This document shows, one piece after another, positions 37,601 through 44,403 of a stretch of DNA of 64,000 bases; the stretch's first letter is position 1; each line of letters begins with the position of its first letter. A program made the translations under genes and the position numbers. The notes beneath the pieces were generated by a model that saw only the letters and a list, made by a program, of their open reading frames with translations, had not been told where the DNA came from and made no database searches. This DNA is from Salinirubellus salinus (GTDB lineage: Archaea > Halobacteriota > Halobacteria > Halobacteriales > Haloarculaceae). Where the stretch lies: contig NZ_CP104003.1 of NCBI RefSeq assembly GCF_025231485.1, forward strand, positions 2,046,001-2,110,000, given 5' to 3'.

Positions 37601-38678
37601 TGCGGTCGACGACCCCGGCGGGAGCGACGGCCGGTTCGGACCGGTCGTCAACGGCGACTCCCCCGTGACGGTGACGCACGTGGCGGTACACGAGACGGCC
37701 GCACGCGCCGGCCTCTTCGCCGAGTCGTTCGACGACCCGGCGCTCGATGGCTGGACGGTCGTGGACGAGCCGCCGGAGACGACCCGGACCTCCGACTGGC
37801 GCGTCGAGGACGGGACGCTGGCCCAGCACAGCAACATCTACGGCTTCCACGGCGAGCCCTACGGCGAGCCGGGGACGTTCCTCGTCACCGACGAGCCGTT
37901 CACGGACGGTCGCGTCACCGTCCGGCTCCGGTCGGACGACGACGACGCCATCGGCGTGATGGTCCGCGTTCGCGACGAGGAGAACTACTACCGGTTCTCG
38001 ATGGACAGCGAACGGTCCTACCGGCGGTTCGACCGGCAGACCGACGGCATCACGGTCCCGCTCTGGGCGGACGAGGTGTCGTTCGAGGCCGGCCACGAGT
38101 ACCTCCTCACGCTCGACTGCGAGGGCGACCGGTTCACGGGCTACCTCGACGGCGTCGAACTGTTCAGTGTCCGCGACAGCGCCCACGCCGCCGGCGCGCT
38201 CGCCCTCTACTGCCGGGCGAACGTCGGCGCGAAGTTCCACGACGCCCACGTCACCGCGGCGGCCGACCAGTGGGTCACCTACCACCGCTTCGAGGACGAG
38301 TCACCCAGACCGGCCGGCACCCAGCTCCGGCTGCACGCCGGCCCGACGCCGGACCGGACCGGTGCCGGTATCGTCCCGGTCCGGGTCGGCGAGGAGCCAC
38401 GACTCCCCACGACCGGCGCCGCACTCCGCCTCGTGGGCCCGGACGGCGTGCGACACGAGCGGTGGGTCGCGCCCGCGAGTGCGTTCGGCCCGGTCACCGA
38501 CGTCACGCTCCTCCGGGCGCTCGACGGGACGGGTGTCTGCTGTCTCGTCGACGGCCCGCTCGAGAACGGGACGTACCGGCTCGACGTCGAGTACGCCAGG
38601 GACGGGGAGGTCAGGCTGACGCAGGCCGGAGACAGCACGCCCGAGCGGGCACGGCTGGACCTCACCGTCACCGACTGA
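31599..38678 (+). CDS. 2359-aa giant beta-rich protein: DUF6603-like core plus three lectin/LamG-like domains
   Basis: ATG 31599 overlaps the PLD stop; an upstream in-frame start lies inside the PLD gene and is rejected. No signal peptide. Residues about 60-830 are long amphipathic strands with Gly turns (GLSLYGFAGLYAQNMSPALEDD, GDPPKWPARKGDLAFGAGVTLGTA, FSFSGNLLLVVAFPGPVVVLNG, FGLDAQYRFGDGGELVDIGASVEAFY), the look of DUF6603 giants in bacteria; I cannot confirm by search. Three ConA/LamG-like domains follow at about 1554-1700, 1907-2033 and 2039-2220 (FDDPALDGWTVVDE, GVMVRVRDEENYYRFSMDSE, LTLDCEGDRFTGYLDGVELF). The C-terminus is a short beta domain. A surface-binding or shell-like function is inferred. 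Confidence 0.8.
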   Translation: MTRYASDIPATQLFSADDLPLSKVLPTEGIDDLLDRLYFRSVEEAYDPATETTTLQYGAVVDPEAAFELPGLGGMQVVVGGDTAMLAAEFVGGPDTGALTLSGGIALRFPREWLRPVVETEDGWVDDPSREHVELGFGGGVTVDHEFDVTFEGSNRFTVEPAMIGDTGLVVEGSVAVDLSETTAHPSSAAMGLDPSWRGVVFDDLTLHLPEALDVPGAPAELSLEEFHVGGGGVSGTVSGDWDAGDATGSLFGMEFELRTVDIEFRESALVGAGARGTLTLPFFDGPVDLELGIAGDGTVTAALDDPDGLVSVDHDAYALEIDGLRFSTAGTPAVALSGTVTPKLVPDAPGVRIEELSVDADGNVRVEGGWLDLPDQYSIDFYGTTFEITAFGLGRNDDGSKWVGLDGSVTFVDELSAGASVDGLRVTWFDDGPRAGDAPQLSFEGIGVELEIPDAVRFKGAVSYTERTLDDGSTDHRFEGDIGLDLLALDVSVDGKLVVGQREEAGETFTYLAVYLGVDLPTGIPLFSTGLSLYGFAGLYAQNMSPALEDDEAWFTRDPDQESWYHRDPEGATGFGGDPPKWPARKGDLAFGAGVTLGTAADDGFSFSGNLLLVVAFPGPVVVLNGEATMLAKRSDLDSGEPNFSALAVLDGRAGTFTFGLDAQYRFGDGGELVDIGASVEAFYSLNDPTAWYVYIGRKEPREKRVRATIFSLFEANGYVMLDSRQLAVGAWYGFDESYSFGPLGVDLEAWLSGDAVLSFDPAHFSGVVAARGAVRLRAFGFTAGISLDATIAAEVFDPFHLLGKVRVALELPGFLPDPSATVTLEWGPRPEPPELSDPLAGVAIDHDLGTATWPLALDDDTPPADEDLPVVPLDGRPQLTFAAAVHDDGYDALATPDGTPDPVGENAHPVRPAYVRIGDPAANEGPVEVRYGLAAVRVERRTASGWESMPDVFGSWAPVPTLPEGDRTEGADPPMANTKLSLFTPNPFAYVRHTSGAWGDAMVERAGDYPCLAKRDCWTFEGTSLADFDVRATTLQGIPVTTVDRADSEPWPTFHHAATVPSDPPDVEDVFADGARRALTLGFVAPADTAGDDLGQYLVVDLPEPRKSVAIEVLADKYCDAIGLFGTDSEGESVTTFVERPEGTQRLTVTSREGTLDRVVLVAYYAGDTTATSSVGDLAVFSVCASTAALSDVGALEVARERTIREQVARLGDEAAVFDSHTTYRIAVETTLQARGLGEFDWFTEERTSTAYAYFRTDGPPTLASLSVPEGADPEQFESGLEDLRRYVRGTVPETLPARGERPSLPRPVYRAYDVGVRFNRTHVDRLYRSVGRDLALVLFDRNNRPARTADGRLHVVANRWGEQADLLLDVAERQWLRAVDRGECAGIDRAVVTRDDLLDAVVGLGVLDADEVYEARLLPRLLRDPFGDRAYYDGEPPWTAVTRGGASADWTVDGHPDLAGARAEPAGDGFRLQIRDPNAADGAPPSYVDADLSALTAGADVIRFAAAAGSKTVRITAVDPASATVEVDGSPSFTTSRWLVPGRGEVTQAAATPTGDDAFTCWVRDPVPGTPAPETWTDYRAAMTVTLDAPDAAAGLAVRYDADGGHLRYVVDAGADERRLVSDDGSTATVLETVPGPVDRGQPYALAIEAVDEELRVYEDDTLVATATADDALAGGVALVAHGPATFGELRVDDVSTDAPVAYRFAFTTSRFANVAHHLGSYADETWRATSADPIDATEGVALGDADTPPTADEGRAYAAAVDALDRPASDPPTRVEATVVGESDTPHALLLESPEPLDWTRTTLSLSHTTRGSAADVVPDGAKVTDVTYGADETVGLLLDRETDLSGHRVEFRHDGDGHVPPLVGALFVDDAADEQFVAYGRPDGVRRTADGAFVVDPDEAPETLFIDERFPAEAVWSVAFDAPGDAEVGLAFREGSDSGYRFTVGPDGRALVHYDVGGFDTLWADDTVVASSGPVALRVEAVDGRLTVYQDEIPVCAVDDPGGSDGRFGPVVNGDSPVTVTHVAVHETAARAGLFAESFDDPALDGWTVVDEPPETTRTSDWRVEDGTLAQHSNIYGFHGEPYGEPGTFLVTDEPFTDGRVTVRLRSDDDDAIGVMVRVRDEENYYRFSMDSERSYRRFDRQTDGITVPLWADEVSFEAGHEYLLTLDCEGDRFTGYLDGVELFSVRDSAHAAGALALYCRANVGAKFHDAHVTAAADQWVTYHRFEDESPRPAGTQLRLHAGPTPDRTGAGIVPVRVGEEPRLPTTGAALRLVGPDGVRHERWVAPASAFGPVTDVTLLRALDGTGVCCLVDGPLENGTYRLDVEYARDGEVRLTQAGDSTPERARLDLTVTD

Positions 38679-38739
38679 GCCTCAGGAGTCACTACGGCCT
38701 CGCACCGGCCCCGACCCGACCACAAACTACTTGGCGGTA

Positions 38740-38760
38740 GTTACTCACAGTCTGAGTAAC
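38740..38760. promoter_or_regulatory. Inverted repeat immediately before the sulfoquinovose synthase gene
   Basis: GTTACTC (38740-38746), 7-base spacer, GAGTAAC (38754-38760), ending 2 bases before ATG 38763. Perfect arms. A possible repressor site or 5'-UTR hairpin masking the start. Confidence 0.45.
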
Positions 38761-38762
38761 CG

Positions 38763-39944
38763 ATGAGCATCATCGTCACTGGCGGCGACGGCTACCTCGG
38801 GTGGCCGACCGCCCTGCGCATCGCGGACCGAACGGACGAGCGCGTCGTTCTCGTGGACAACTTCGCCCGCCGCGAGTGGGTCGAGGAGGTCGGTGCGACA
38901 AGCGCCACGCCCATCTCGTGGCCCGAGGAGCGCCTCGCGGCCGCCGCGGAGGTCCACGGGCTCCGCAACCTCTCGTTCGTCGAGGCGGACCTGACCGACC
39001 GCGCCGCGGTCGACCAGTTGCTGCAGGTCCACGAGCCCTCCGCCGTGGTCCACACCGCCGCGCAGCCGAGCGCACCCTACTCGAACCTGAACGGCGAGCG
39101 CGCGAACTACACCCAGCACAATAACATGCAGGCGACGCGCAATCTGGCGTTCGGCCTCGCGGAGAACGACATGGCCGACACGCACCTCATCGAGACCACG
39201 ACGACAGGGGTCTACGGGGCACCGGAGTTCCCCATCCCCGAGGGCGGCGCGACGATGGAGAACCAGGGCGAGCGCGACGACGTGCCGTTCCCCGCGATGG
39301 CCGGTTCGTGGTATCATCAAACCAAGTGTCATGATGCCGCCAATTTACGACTCGCGCACAAGCAGTTCGACATCCCCATCTCGGACGTGCGGACCGCCAT
39401 CGTCTACGGCACCGAGACGGAGGAGACCCGCCCAGACGACCGGCTGAAGACGCGGTTCGACTTCGACTACTACTTCGGCGTCGTCGCCCACCGCTTCGCC
39501 GCGCAGGCGGTCGCTGGCTACCCGCTCACGGTCTACGGCAAGGGCGAGCAGCGAAAGCCGTTCATCTCGCTCGAGGACGCCGTCGAGGGCCTCGCCCGCC
39601 TCGCCGTCGGCGACCCCGACGACCGGCCGAGCGACCACGTCGTCTACAACCAGGTCACCCGCCCCATCGCCATCGTCGAGATGGCCGAGACCATCCAGGA
39701 GGTCGGCGAGGAGCTGGGCCTCGACGTCGACGTCACGCACGTCGAGAACCCCCGTGACGAGGACGAGACCCACCAGATGGAGATCGAGAACGAGCGCTAC
39801 ATGGACCTCGTGGGCGGGCAGTCCCAGACGTTCGCCGAAGGGGTGCGTGACATCCTCGAGACGCTCACGCGGTACGAGGAGACGATCACGAGCCACGAGG
39901 ACCGCTTCCTGCCGGACGTGCTGAAAGAGGACGCCGAGGAGTAA
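38763..39944 (+). CDS. UDP-sulfoquinovose synthase (SQD1/Agl3-like)
   Basis: 393 aa, ATG 38763. Extended SDR with NAD motif GGDGYLGWPTAL, the SQD1-specific QPSAPYS (substrate), TTTTGVYG (catalytic Thr region) and WYHQTKCHD (Tyr184/Lys188). The segment HNNMQATRNLAFGLAENDMADTHLIE and VYGKGEQRKPFISLEDAVEGL match the same family. The enzyme joins sulfite to UDP-glucose to make UDP-sulfoquinovose, the donor for sulfolipids in plants and for Sulfolobus N-glycans (Agl3). In haloarchaea it probably feeds sulfated glycan or glycolipid synthesis, consistent with epimerases and a glycan island downstream. Codons at 39313-39352 are AT-ending, unlike the rest. Confidence 0.9.
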   Translation: MSIIVTGGDGYLGWPTALRIADRTDERVVLVDNFARREWVEEVGATSATPISWPEERLAAAAEVHGLRNLSFVEADLTDRAAVDQLLQVHEPSAVVHTAAQPSAPYSNLNGERANYTQHNNMQATRNLAFGLAENDMADTHLIETTTTGVYGAPEFPIPEGGATMENQGERDDVPFPAMAGSWYHQTKCHDAANLRLAHKQFDIPISDVRTAIVYGTETEETRPDDRLKTRFDFDYYFGVVAHRFAAQAVAGYPLTVYGKGEQRKPFISLEDAVEGLARLAVGDPDDRPSDHVVYNQVTRPIAIVEMAETIQEVGEELGLDVDVTHVENPRDEDETHQMEIENERYMDLVGGQSQTFAEGVRDILETLTRYEETITSHEDRFLPDVLKEDAEE

Positions 39945-39956
39945 GCCAGCGGTCGG

Positions 39957-41336
39957 TCAGTCGAAGGCCGCCGCCACGTCCTCTACGTCGTAGAGGAGCA
40001 GGTCGTCTCGCTCGTCCGCCAGCGCAGCAAGATCGTCGGTGAATCCGGCTTTCGAGAAGAGCGCGTAGGTCACCGCCCGGTCGTCCCCGCGCCATCCGAC
40101 CTCAGGTTCGGTGGCCTCGAGCGAGCGCAACAGACCCGGACCGACGGGGTCGTTCGTCCACTTGCACTCACCGAGCAGGAGCGTCTCCGTCCCCTCGTTC
40201 AGGCCCACCACGTCGACCTCGTCCTCACCGTACCACCACCGGCCGACGCGCGAACACTCGACGGGGAAGCTGTCGGTCGAGACGGCCTCCCGGCAGACGG
40301 CCTCGAAGGTCCAGATCGTGTGCGTCGGGAGCCCCTCTCGGACCACGTCGAGGACGGCGTCGGTCGCGCCGCGCTCGAGCTGGGCCCGATTCGGCGAGAC
40401 GAACCGGAACCAGAACCGGAGGAAGTCGTCGGCGATACGATAGACTCTGCGCCCCTCGGGGTCGGTGACCGGTGTCTCCTTCTCGAGCAGAGCGAGTCGT
40501 GAGAGATTCTGTAGGTAGCGCGAGAGACTGCTCGCCGGGCGGTCGATCTCGTTGGCGATCTCGGTCACGCGGGTCGAACCAGCCGAGACCGCCTCCAGGA
40601 TGGCCATGTACGTCGCCGGCTCGTGGAGTTCCTGCCGCAGGAGGAACTCCGGCTCCTCGTAGAGGAACGACCCCTTGGTGAGTACGCGGCGCTCGGCGTT
40701 CGCGAGCAGTGACGCCGACGGATCAAGCTGTTCGAGATACGCGGGCATCCCCCCGAACACCGCGTACGTCCGTATCTGGTCGCGTGTATCGTATCCCGGG
40801 ACGAACTGCCGGGCCGCACCGAAACCGAACGGTTCCAGCCGCCACTGGCCCGTCCGCCGGCCGTAGAGCGGGCTCTCGTAACTGAGTGTCCCCTCCTCCA
40901 TCATCGAGATGGACGACCCGAACAGGACCAGCGAGACGTCGGTCCCGGCGAGCGTCTCGTCGAACACGCCCTGGAACACCGACGGCACGGTCTCGTCGGC
41001 CGAGACCAGGTAGGAGAACTCGTCGATGGCGACGACGAACGGGCCATCGACTCGGTTCGCGAGGTAGCGAAACGCGTCTTCGAACCCGTCGACGGCCGGT
41101 TCGACGTCGTCGAGGGCGTCGGCACACGCCGCCGCGAAGCGCTGCGCGTTCGCCTCTGTCCCGCGCTCGTCGCAGAGGAAGTAGAGGCTCGGCTGGTCGA
41201 GCGTCGAGAGTGCTCGAGTGACGAGCGCCGTCTTGCCGACGCGACGCCGACCGTAGAGGACGAGGAGTTGGCGCTCCCCGCTGGTGAGGCGGTCGGCGAG
41301 CCAGTCAACTTCAGCCTCGCGGTCGACGAAGTTCAT
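39957..41336 (-). CDS. Archaeal AAA ATPase with winged helix and DUF234 nuclease-like domain (paralogue 1)
   Basis: 459 aa from ATG 41336 (MNFVDREAEVDWLADRL); upstream in-frame extension is rejected because the start lies at a palindrome-rich promoter. Walker A LYGRRRVGKTAL, Walker B FVVAIDEFSYLV, sensor LFGSSISMM. A winged helix follows (EAVSAGSTRVTEIANEIDRPASSLSRYLQNLSRLALLEKE), then RIADDFLRFWFRFVSPN and the DUF234 PD-(D/E)XK-like core WWYGEDEVDVVGLNEGTETLLLGECKWTN (Asp, Glu, Lys all present). This is the mobile archaeal ATPase family; function is unproven. It is a paralogue of the gene at 41918. Confidence 0.9.
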   Translation of the reverse strand: MNFVDREAEVDWLADRLTSGERQLLVLYGRRRVGKTALVTRALSTLDQPSLYFLCDERGTEANAQRFAAACADALDDVEPAVDGFEDAFRYLANRVDGPFVVAIDEFSYLVSADETVPSVFQGVFDETLAGTDVSLVLFGSSISMMEEGTLSYESPLYGRRTGQWRLEPFGFGAARQFVPGYDTRDQIRTYAVFGGMPAYLEQLDPSASLLANAERRVLTKGSFLYEEPEFLLRQELHEPATYMAILEAVSAGSTRVTEIANEIDRPASSLSRYLQNLSRLALLEKETPVTDPEGRRVYRIADDFLRFWFRFVSPNRAQLERGATDAVLDVVREGLPTHTIWTFEAVCREAVSTDSFPVECSRVGRWWYGEDEVDVVGLNEGTETLLLGECKWTNDPVGPGLLRSLEATEPEVGWRGDDRAVTYALFSKAGFTDDLAALADERDDLLLYDVEDVAAAFD

Positions 41337-41367
41337 TATGCACGCGATAATATTATCTTCTGCATAA
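41336..41367. promoter_or_regulatory. AT-rich nested palindromes before ATPase paralogue 1
   Basis: TTATGCA (41336-41342) and TGCATAA (41361-41367) flank the perfect palindrome GATAATATTATC (41346-41357), immediately upstream of (and touching) the start codon. The GATAAT/ATTATC hexamers recur before paralogue 2. Confidence 0.6.
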
Positions 41368-41445
41368 TAACTGTTCGCCGAGGAGGCCCGTGAAGCAGTG
41401 GCAGTGGTGAGGAAAGCCCATATCGAGCCGGGCGAACGACCACGG

Positions 41446-41841
41446 ATGGGACTGTTCGACCGCCTCCGAATCGAGGACGGCCTCGACATCACTCTCCCGG
41501 GCTTCGAGGGCGACCCCACCGCCGTGACGTGGCAGACGAAGTCGCTGTACCCCCCGGCGATGGAGAACTACAAAATCACGATGGGGGGACAGCTCTACTA
41601 CGAGCGGACGCGTACCGAGGAGGTACCCGAAGCGGAGCGCCCGCTGTACGACGAGGAAATCGGCGGGTTCGAGAGCGCTCTGCAGCGTCTCGCTGGAAGT
41701 CTGCGAACCGTCCATCTGGGCTGGACGGATACGGAGTACCACGGGACCATCGAGTTCCACCGGTCCATCGACGACGGGTGGTACGCCTACGAGGCGACGT
41801 TCACGGACGGCAACCTCGAACTCGTCCAGCGGGTACACTGA
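41446..41841 (+). CDS. Small haloarchaeal protein between the two ATPase paralogues
   Basis: 131 aa from ATG 41446 (MGLFDRLRIEDGLDITLPGF); an in-frame start at 41398 is less likely. No known domain recognised. Composition is acidic with a strand-rich middle (YKITMGGQLYYERTRTEEVPEAERPLYD, TVHLGWTDTEYHGTIEFHRSID) and C-terminal strands (WYAYEATFTDGNLELVQRV). No TM or signal. It starts 110 bases from paralogue 1 (divergent) and ends 77 bases before paralogue 2, so it may share their regulation. Confidence 0.7.
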   Translation: MGLFDRLRIEDGLDITLPGFEGDPTAVTWQTKSLYPPAMENYKITMGGQLYYERTRTEEVPEAERPLYDEEIGGFESALQRLAGSLRTVHLGWTDTEYHGTIEFHRSIDDGWYAYEATFTDGNLELVQRVH

Positions 41842-41889
41842 TAGGAGAAGTACACTAGATTCACCTTCCCAGTCGGCGGAACGGTTAAC

Positions 41890-41919
41890 CATTATCGCGA
41901 TAATGATTATCCAGATAAT
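41890..41919. promoter_or_regulatory. Two adjacent GATAAT/ATTATC palindromes before ATPase paralogue 2
   Basis: CATTATCGCGATAATG (41890-41905) is a perfect 16-bp palindrome. ATTATC-CA-GATAAT (41906-41919) follows directly and overlaps the first bases of ATG 41918. Half-sites match those of paralogue 1. Confidence 0.65.
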
Positions 41920-43324
41920 GGCCTTCTACGACCGGGAGGAGGAACTCGCCGCACTCGAACGGGCGTTCGACGAGCCCGGACACGACGTGGTCGTACTGTA
42001 CGGACGGCGCCGTGTCGGGAAGACCGAGTTGCTCAAGCGGTTCCTCGCCGACCGCGACGGTGTCTACTACCTCGCAGCCCAAGAGGCAGAGCAACGACAA
42101 CGAGAGAAGTTCGTCGAGCGGATTGCGACGCACTTCGGCGACCGGTTGCCGGCGCTAACGGGCTGGGACGACGCGTTCGACTATCTGGGTGAGCGCCTGG
42201 TCGAGACTGGCGATCCCACGGTCGTCGCGATCGACGAGTTCCCCTATCTGGTTGAGGAGAACGACTCGGTCCCGTCGTACCTCCAGGGGTTCGTCGACGA
42301 GCAGTTGGCGAAGACGGACTCGATGCTCGTCCTGTGTGGCTCAAGTATCAGCGTGATGGAGTCGGAGGTTCTCGGCCACGACAGCCCACTCTATGGACGC
42401 CGGACGGCACAGTTCGACCTCCAGCCGTTCGGCTTCAGCGAGGCCCTCGAAGCCATCGACTACCCGTTCGAAGCCGCGCTCACTTCGTTCTCGGTCACGG
42501 GGGGGACACCGCTCTACCTGACGCTCTTCGATTACGACCAGTCGCTGGAGACGAACGTCCGTGAGCAGGTCCTCACGCCGACGGCGGTGCTCTACAACGA
42601 GCCAGAGTTCTTGCTCCGTTCGGAACTCCGCAATCCGGCCAGATACATGAGCATCCTCGAAGCGATCGCTTCGGGGCGAACGACACCGAACGACATCGCG
42701 GGGGCGACTGGTGTCGAGACGGGTCCGCTCTCGAAGTACCTGCAGACGTTGCGACAGCTGCGACTGGTCGAGCGGGTCGTTCCGGTGACGGCACTGGGCC
42801 AGTCTTCGAAGCGTTCGCGATACCGGGTCGCCGACGAGTTCCTCCGGTTCTGGTTCCGGTTCGTCGGTCCGAACCGCTCGAGCATCGAGGCCGCACCGGA
42901 TGCAGTCTACGGGCAGACGATAGCGCCGAACCTGGCAGACCACGCTGCCGAGACGTTCGAGCGAGTCTGTCAGGAGGCCGTCTGGGCGGCGGTTCGGGAC
43001 GGGACACTCGGTCCGTACGGGGCCGTCGGGACGTGGTGGTACGGGGAGGAGGAGATCGACGTCGTCGGTCTCTCGCCGGAAGACGACCGTATCCTCTTCG
43101 GGGAGTGCAAGTGGACGAACGAACCGGTCGGGCCAGCACTGGTCGAGTCGCTGCGAGCGAAGGCCTCGGCCGTCCGCTGGGGGCCTCCCGATCGGACCGA
43201 ACAGTTCGCGTTGTTCTCTCGGTCCGGCTTCACCGACGGGGCCGAGGCAGCCATCGACGAGTCGTGGGAGCTGTTCGAGCTCGAGCGTCTCGATGGCCTC
43301 CTCCGAACCGAATCGAGCGACTAA
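41918..43324 (+). CDS. Archaeal AAA ATPase with winged helix and DUF234 nuclease-like domain (paralogue 2)
   Basis: 468 aa from ATG 41918 (MAFYDREEELAALERAF). Walker A LYGRRRVGKTEL, Walker B TVVAIDEFPYLV, sensor LCGSSISVM, winged helix (EAIASGRTTPNDIAGATGVETGPLSKYLQTLRQLRLVERV), YRVADEFLRFWFRFVGPNR, nuclease-like WWYGEEEIDVVGLSPEDDRILFGECKWTN. The order and motifs match paralogue 1 residue by residue in the core. The winged helix makes autoregulation through the GATAAT palindromes plausible. Sits 1 kb from paralogue 1 on the opposite strand. Confidence 0.9.
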   Translation: MAFYDREEELAALERAFDEPGHDVVVLYGRRRVGKTELLKRFLADRDGVYYLAAQEAEQRQREKFVERIATHFGDRLPALTGWDDAFDYLGERLVETGDPTVVAIDEFPYLVEENDSVPSYLQGFVDEQLAKTDSMLVLCGSSISVMESEVLGHDSPLYGRRTAQFDLQPFGFSEALEAIDYPFEAALTSFSVTGGTPLYLTLFDYDQSLETNVREQVLTPTAVLYNEPEFLLRSELRNPARYMSILEAIASGRTTPNDIAGATGVETGPLSKYLQTLRQLRLVERVVPVTALGQSSKRSRYRVADEFLRFWFRFVGPNRSSIEAAPDAVYGQTIAPNLADHAAETFERVCQEAVWAAVRDGTLGPYGAVGTWWYGEEEIDVVGLSPEDDRILFGECKWTNEPVGPALVESLRAKASAVRWGPPDRTEQFALFSRSGFTDGAEAAIDESWELFELERLDGLLRTESSD

Positions 43325-43369
43325 GCGTCGCCCCGAAACCACTTACCGGCCACCCGTCCACTCGCGTGT

Positions 43370-44338
43370 ATGACCGACACGGACGTCCTCGTCACGGGCG
43401 GGTGTGGCTACATCGGGAGCGTCCTGATACCCGAACTCCTCGCGGACGAGCGCGTGGACACCGTCCGCGTCCTCGACTCGCTCGACTCTGGCTCCCCACG
43501 CTCGCTGATGGGGACGCTCGGCGAGGACGGCATCCGCTTCCGGCGTGGCGACGTGCGCGAGTACGGCGACGTCGAGAGCGCCATCCGCGGCGTGGACACC
43601 GTCGTCCACCTCGCGGCCATCACGGGCGCCTCGACCACCCACGACCGCCGCGAGGAGACCTTCGGCGTCAACTACGACGGGACCGAGAACGTCCTCAAGG
43701 CGGCCGGAAAACTCGACGTCGACCGCGTGGTGTTCGCCTCCTCGTGTAACGTCTACGGCCGGGCCACCTCCACGGACATCGACGAGACGGTCGACCCCGA
43801 CCCCATCAATCCCTACGCCGAATCCAAACTGGCGTCGGAGGACCTCGTCCGGGAGTACTGCGCGAGCCACGACATGACCGGCACCTCGCTGCGGATGTCG
43901 ACCGTCTACGGCGACGCCCCCGGAGTCCGCTTCAACCTCGTGGTGAACTACTTCGTCTTCCGGGCGCTCACCGACCGCGCGCTGACCGTCTACGGCGACG
44001 GGTCGAACTGGCGCCCGTTCGTCCACGTCCGTGACGCCGCGCGAGCGTACCGGGAGGCTGCGCTCTCACCGGATGACTGGACGGCCGACGCGTACAACGT
44101 CGGGAGCGAGGCGGGCAACTTCCAGATCGCCGATATCGCCGAACTGGTCCGCGACGAGGTGGGGCCGGTGGACGTCACGTATCTGGAGGACGAGCATCCG
44201 GGGCCGTCGTATCACGTGAACTTCGACCGCCTGGACGAGACGGGCTACGAGACGGAGTGGACCGTCGCCGAGGGGGTCCGTGATCTGGCGGCGCGGTTCC
44301 GCGGGGAGGGGGGCGTGACGGAGACGCCGACGTTCTGA
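43370..44338 (+). CDS. NAD-dependent nucleotide-sugar epimerase/dehydratase (extended SDR), copy 1
   Basis: 322 aa, ATG 43370. NAD motif VTGGCGYIGS, VVHLAAITGAS, FASSCNVYG and catalytic YAESK (Tyr about 145, Lys about 149), then VYGDGSNWRPFVHVRDAARAY and YNVGSE. Typical UDP-sugar epimerase or dehydratase, exact substrate unknown. Spans a full 320-residue SDR domain. A terminator-like hairpin follows. Confidence 0.88.
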   Translation: MTDTDVLVTGGCGYIGSVLIPELLADERVDTVRVLDSLDSGSPRSLMGTLGEDGIRFRRGDVREYGDVESAIRGVDTVVHLAAITGASTTHDRREETFGVNYDGTENVLKAAGKLDVDRVVFASSCNVYGRATSTDIDETVDPDPINPYAESKLASEDLVREYCASHDMTGTSLRMSTVYGDAPGVRFNLVVNYFVFRALTDRALTVYGDGSNWRPFVHVRDAARAYREAALSPDDWTADAYNVGSEAGNFQIADIAELVRDEVGPVDVTYLEDEHPGPSYHVNFDRLDETGYETEWTVAEGVRDLAARFRGEGGVTETPTF

Positions 44339-44340
44339 CA

Positions 44341-44376
44341 CTCGTTCTCATGACGCGGGAACGAGCCACCGTTTTT
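44341..44376 (+). terminator. Hairpin with T-run after the epimerase gene
   Basis: CTCGTTC (44341-44347), 11-base loop, GAACGAG (44359-44365), then CCACCG and TTTTT (44372-44376). Confidence 0.5.
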
Positions 44377-44403
44377 GTAGCCCTCTGAGCGACAGAGACA
44401 GGT

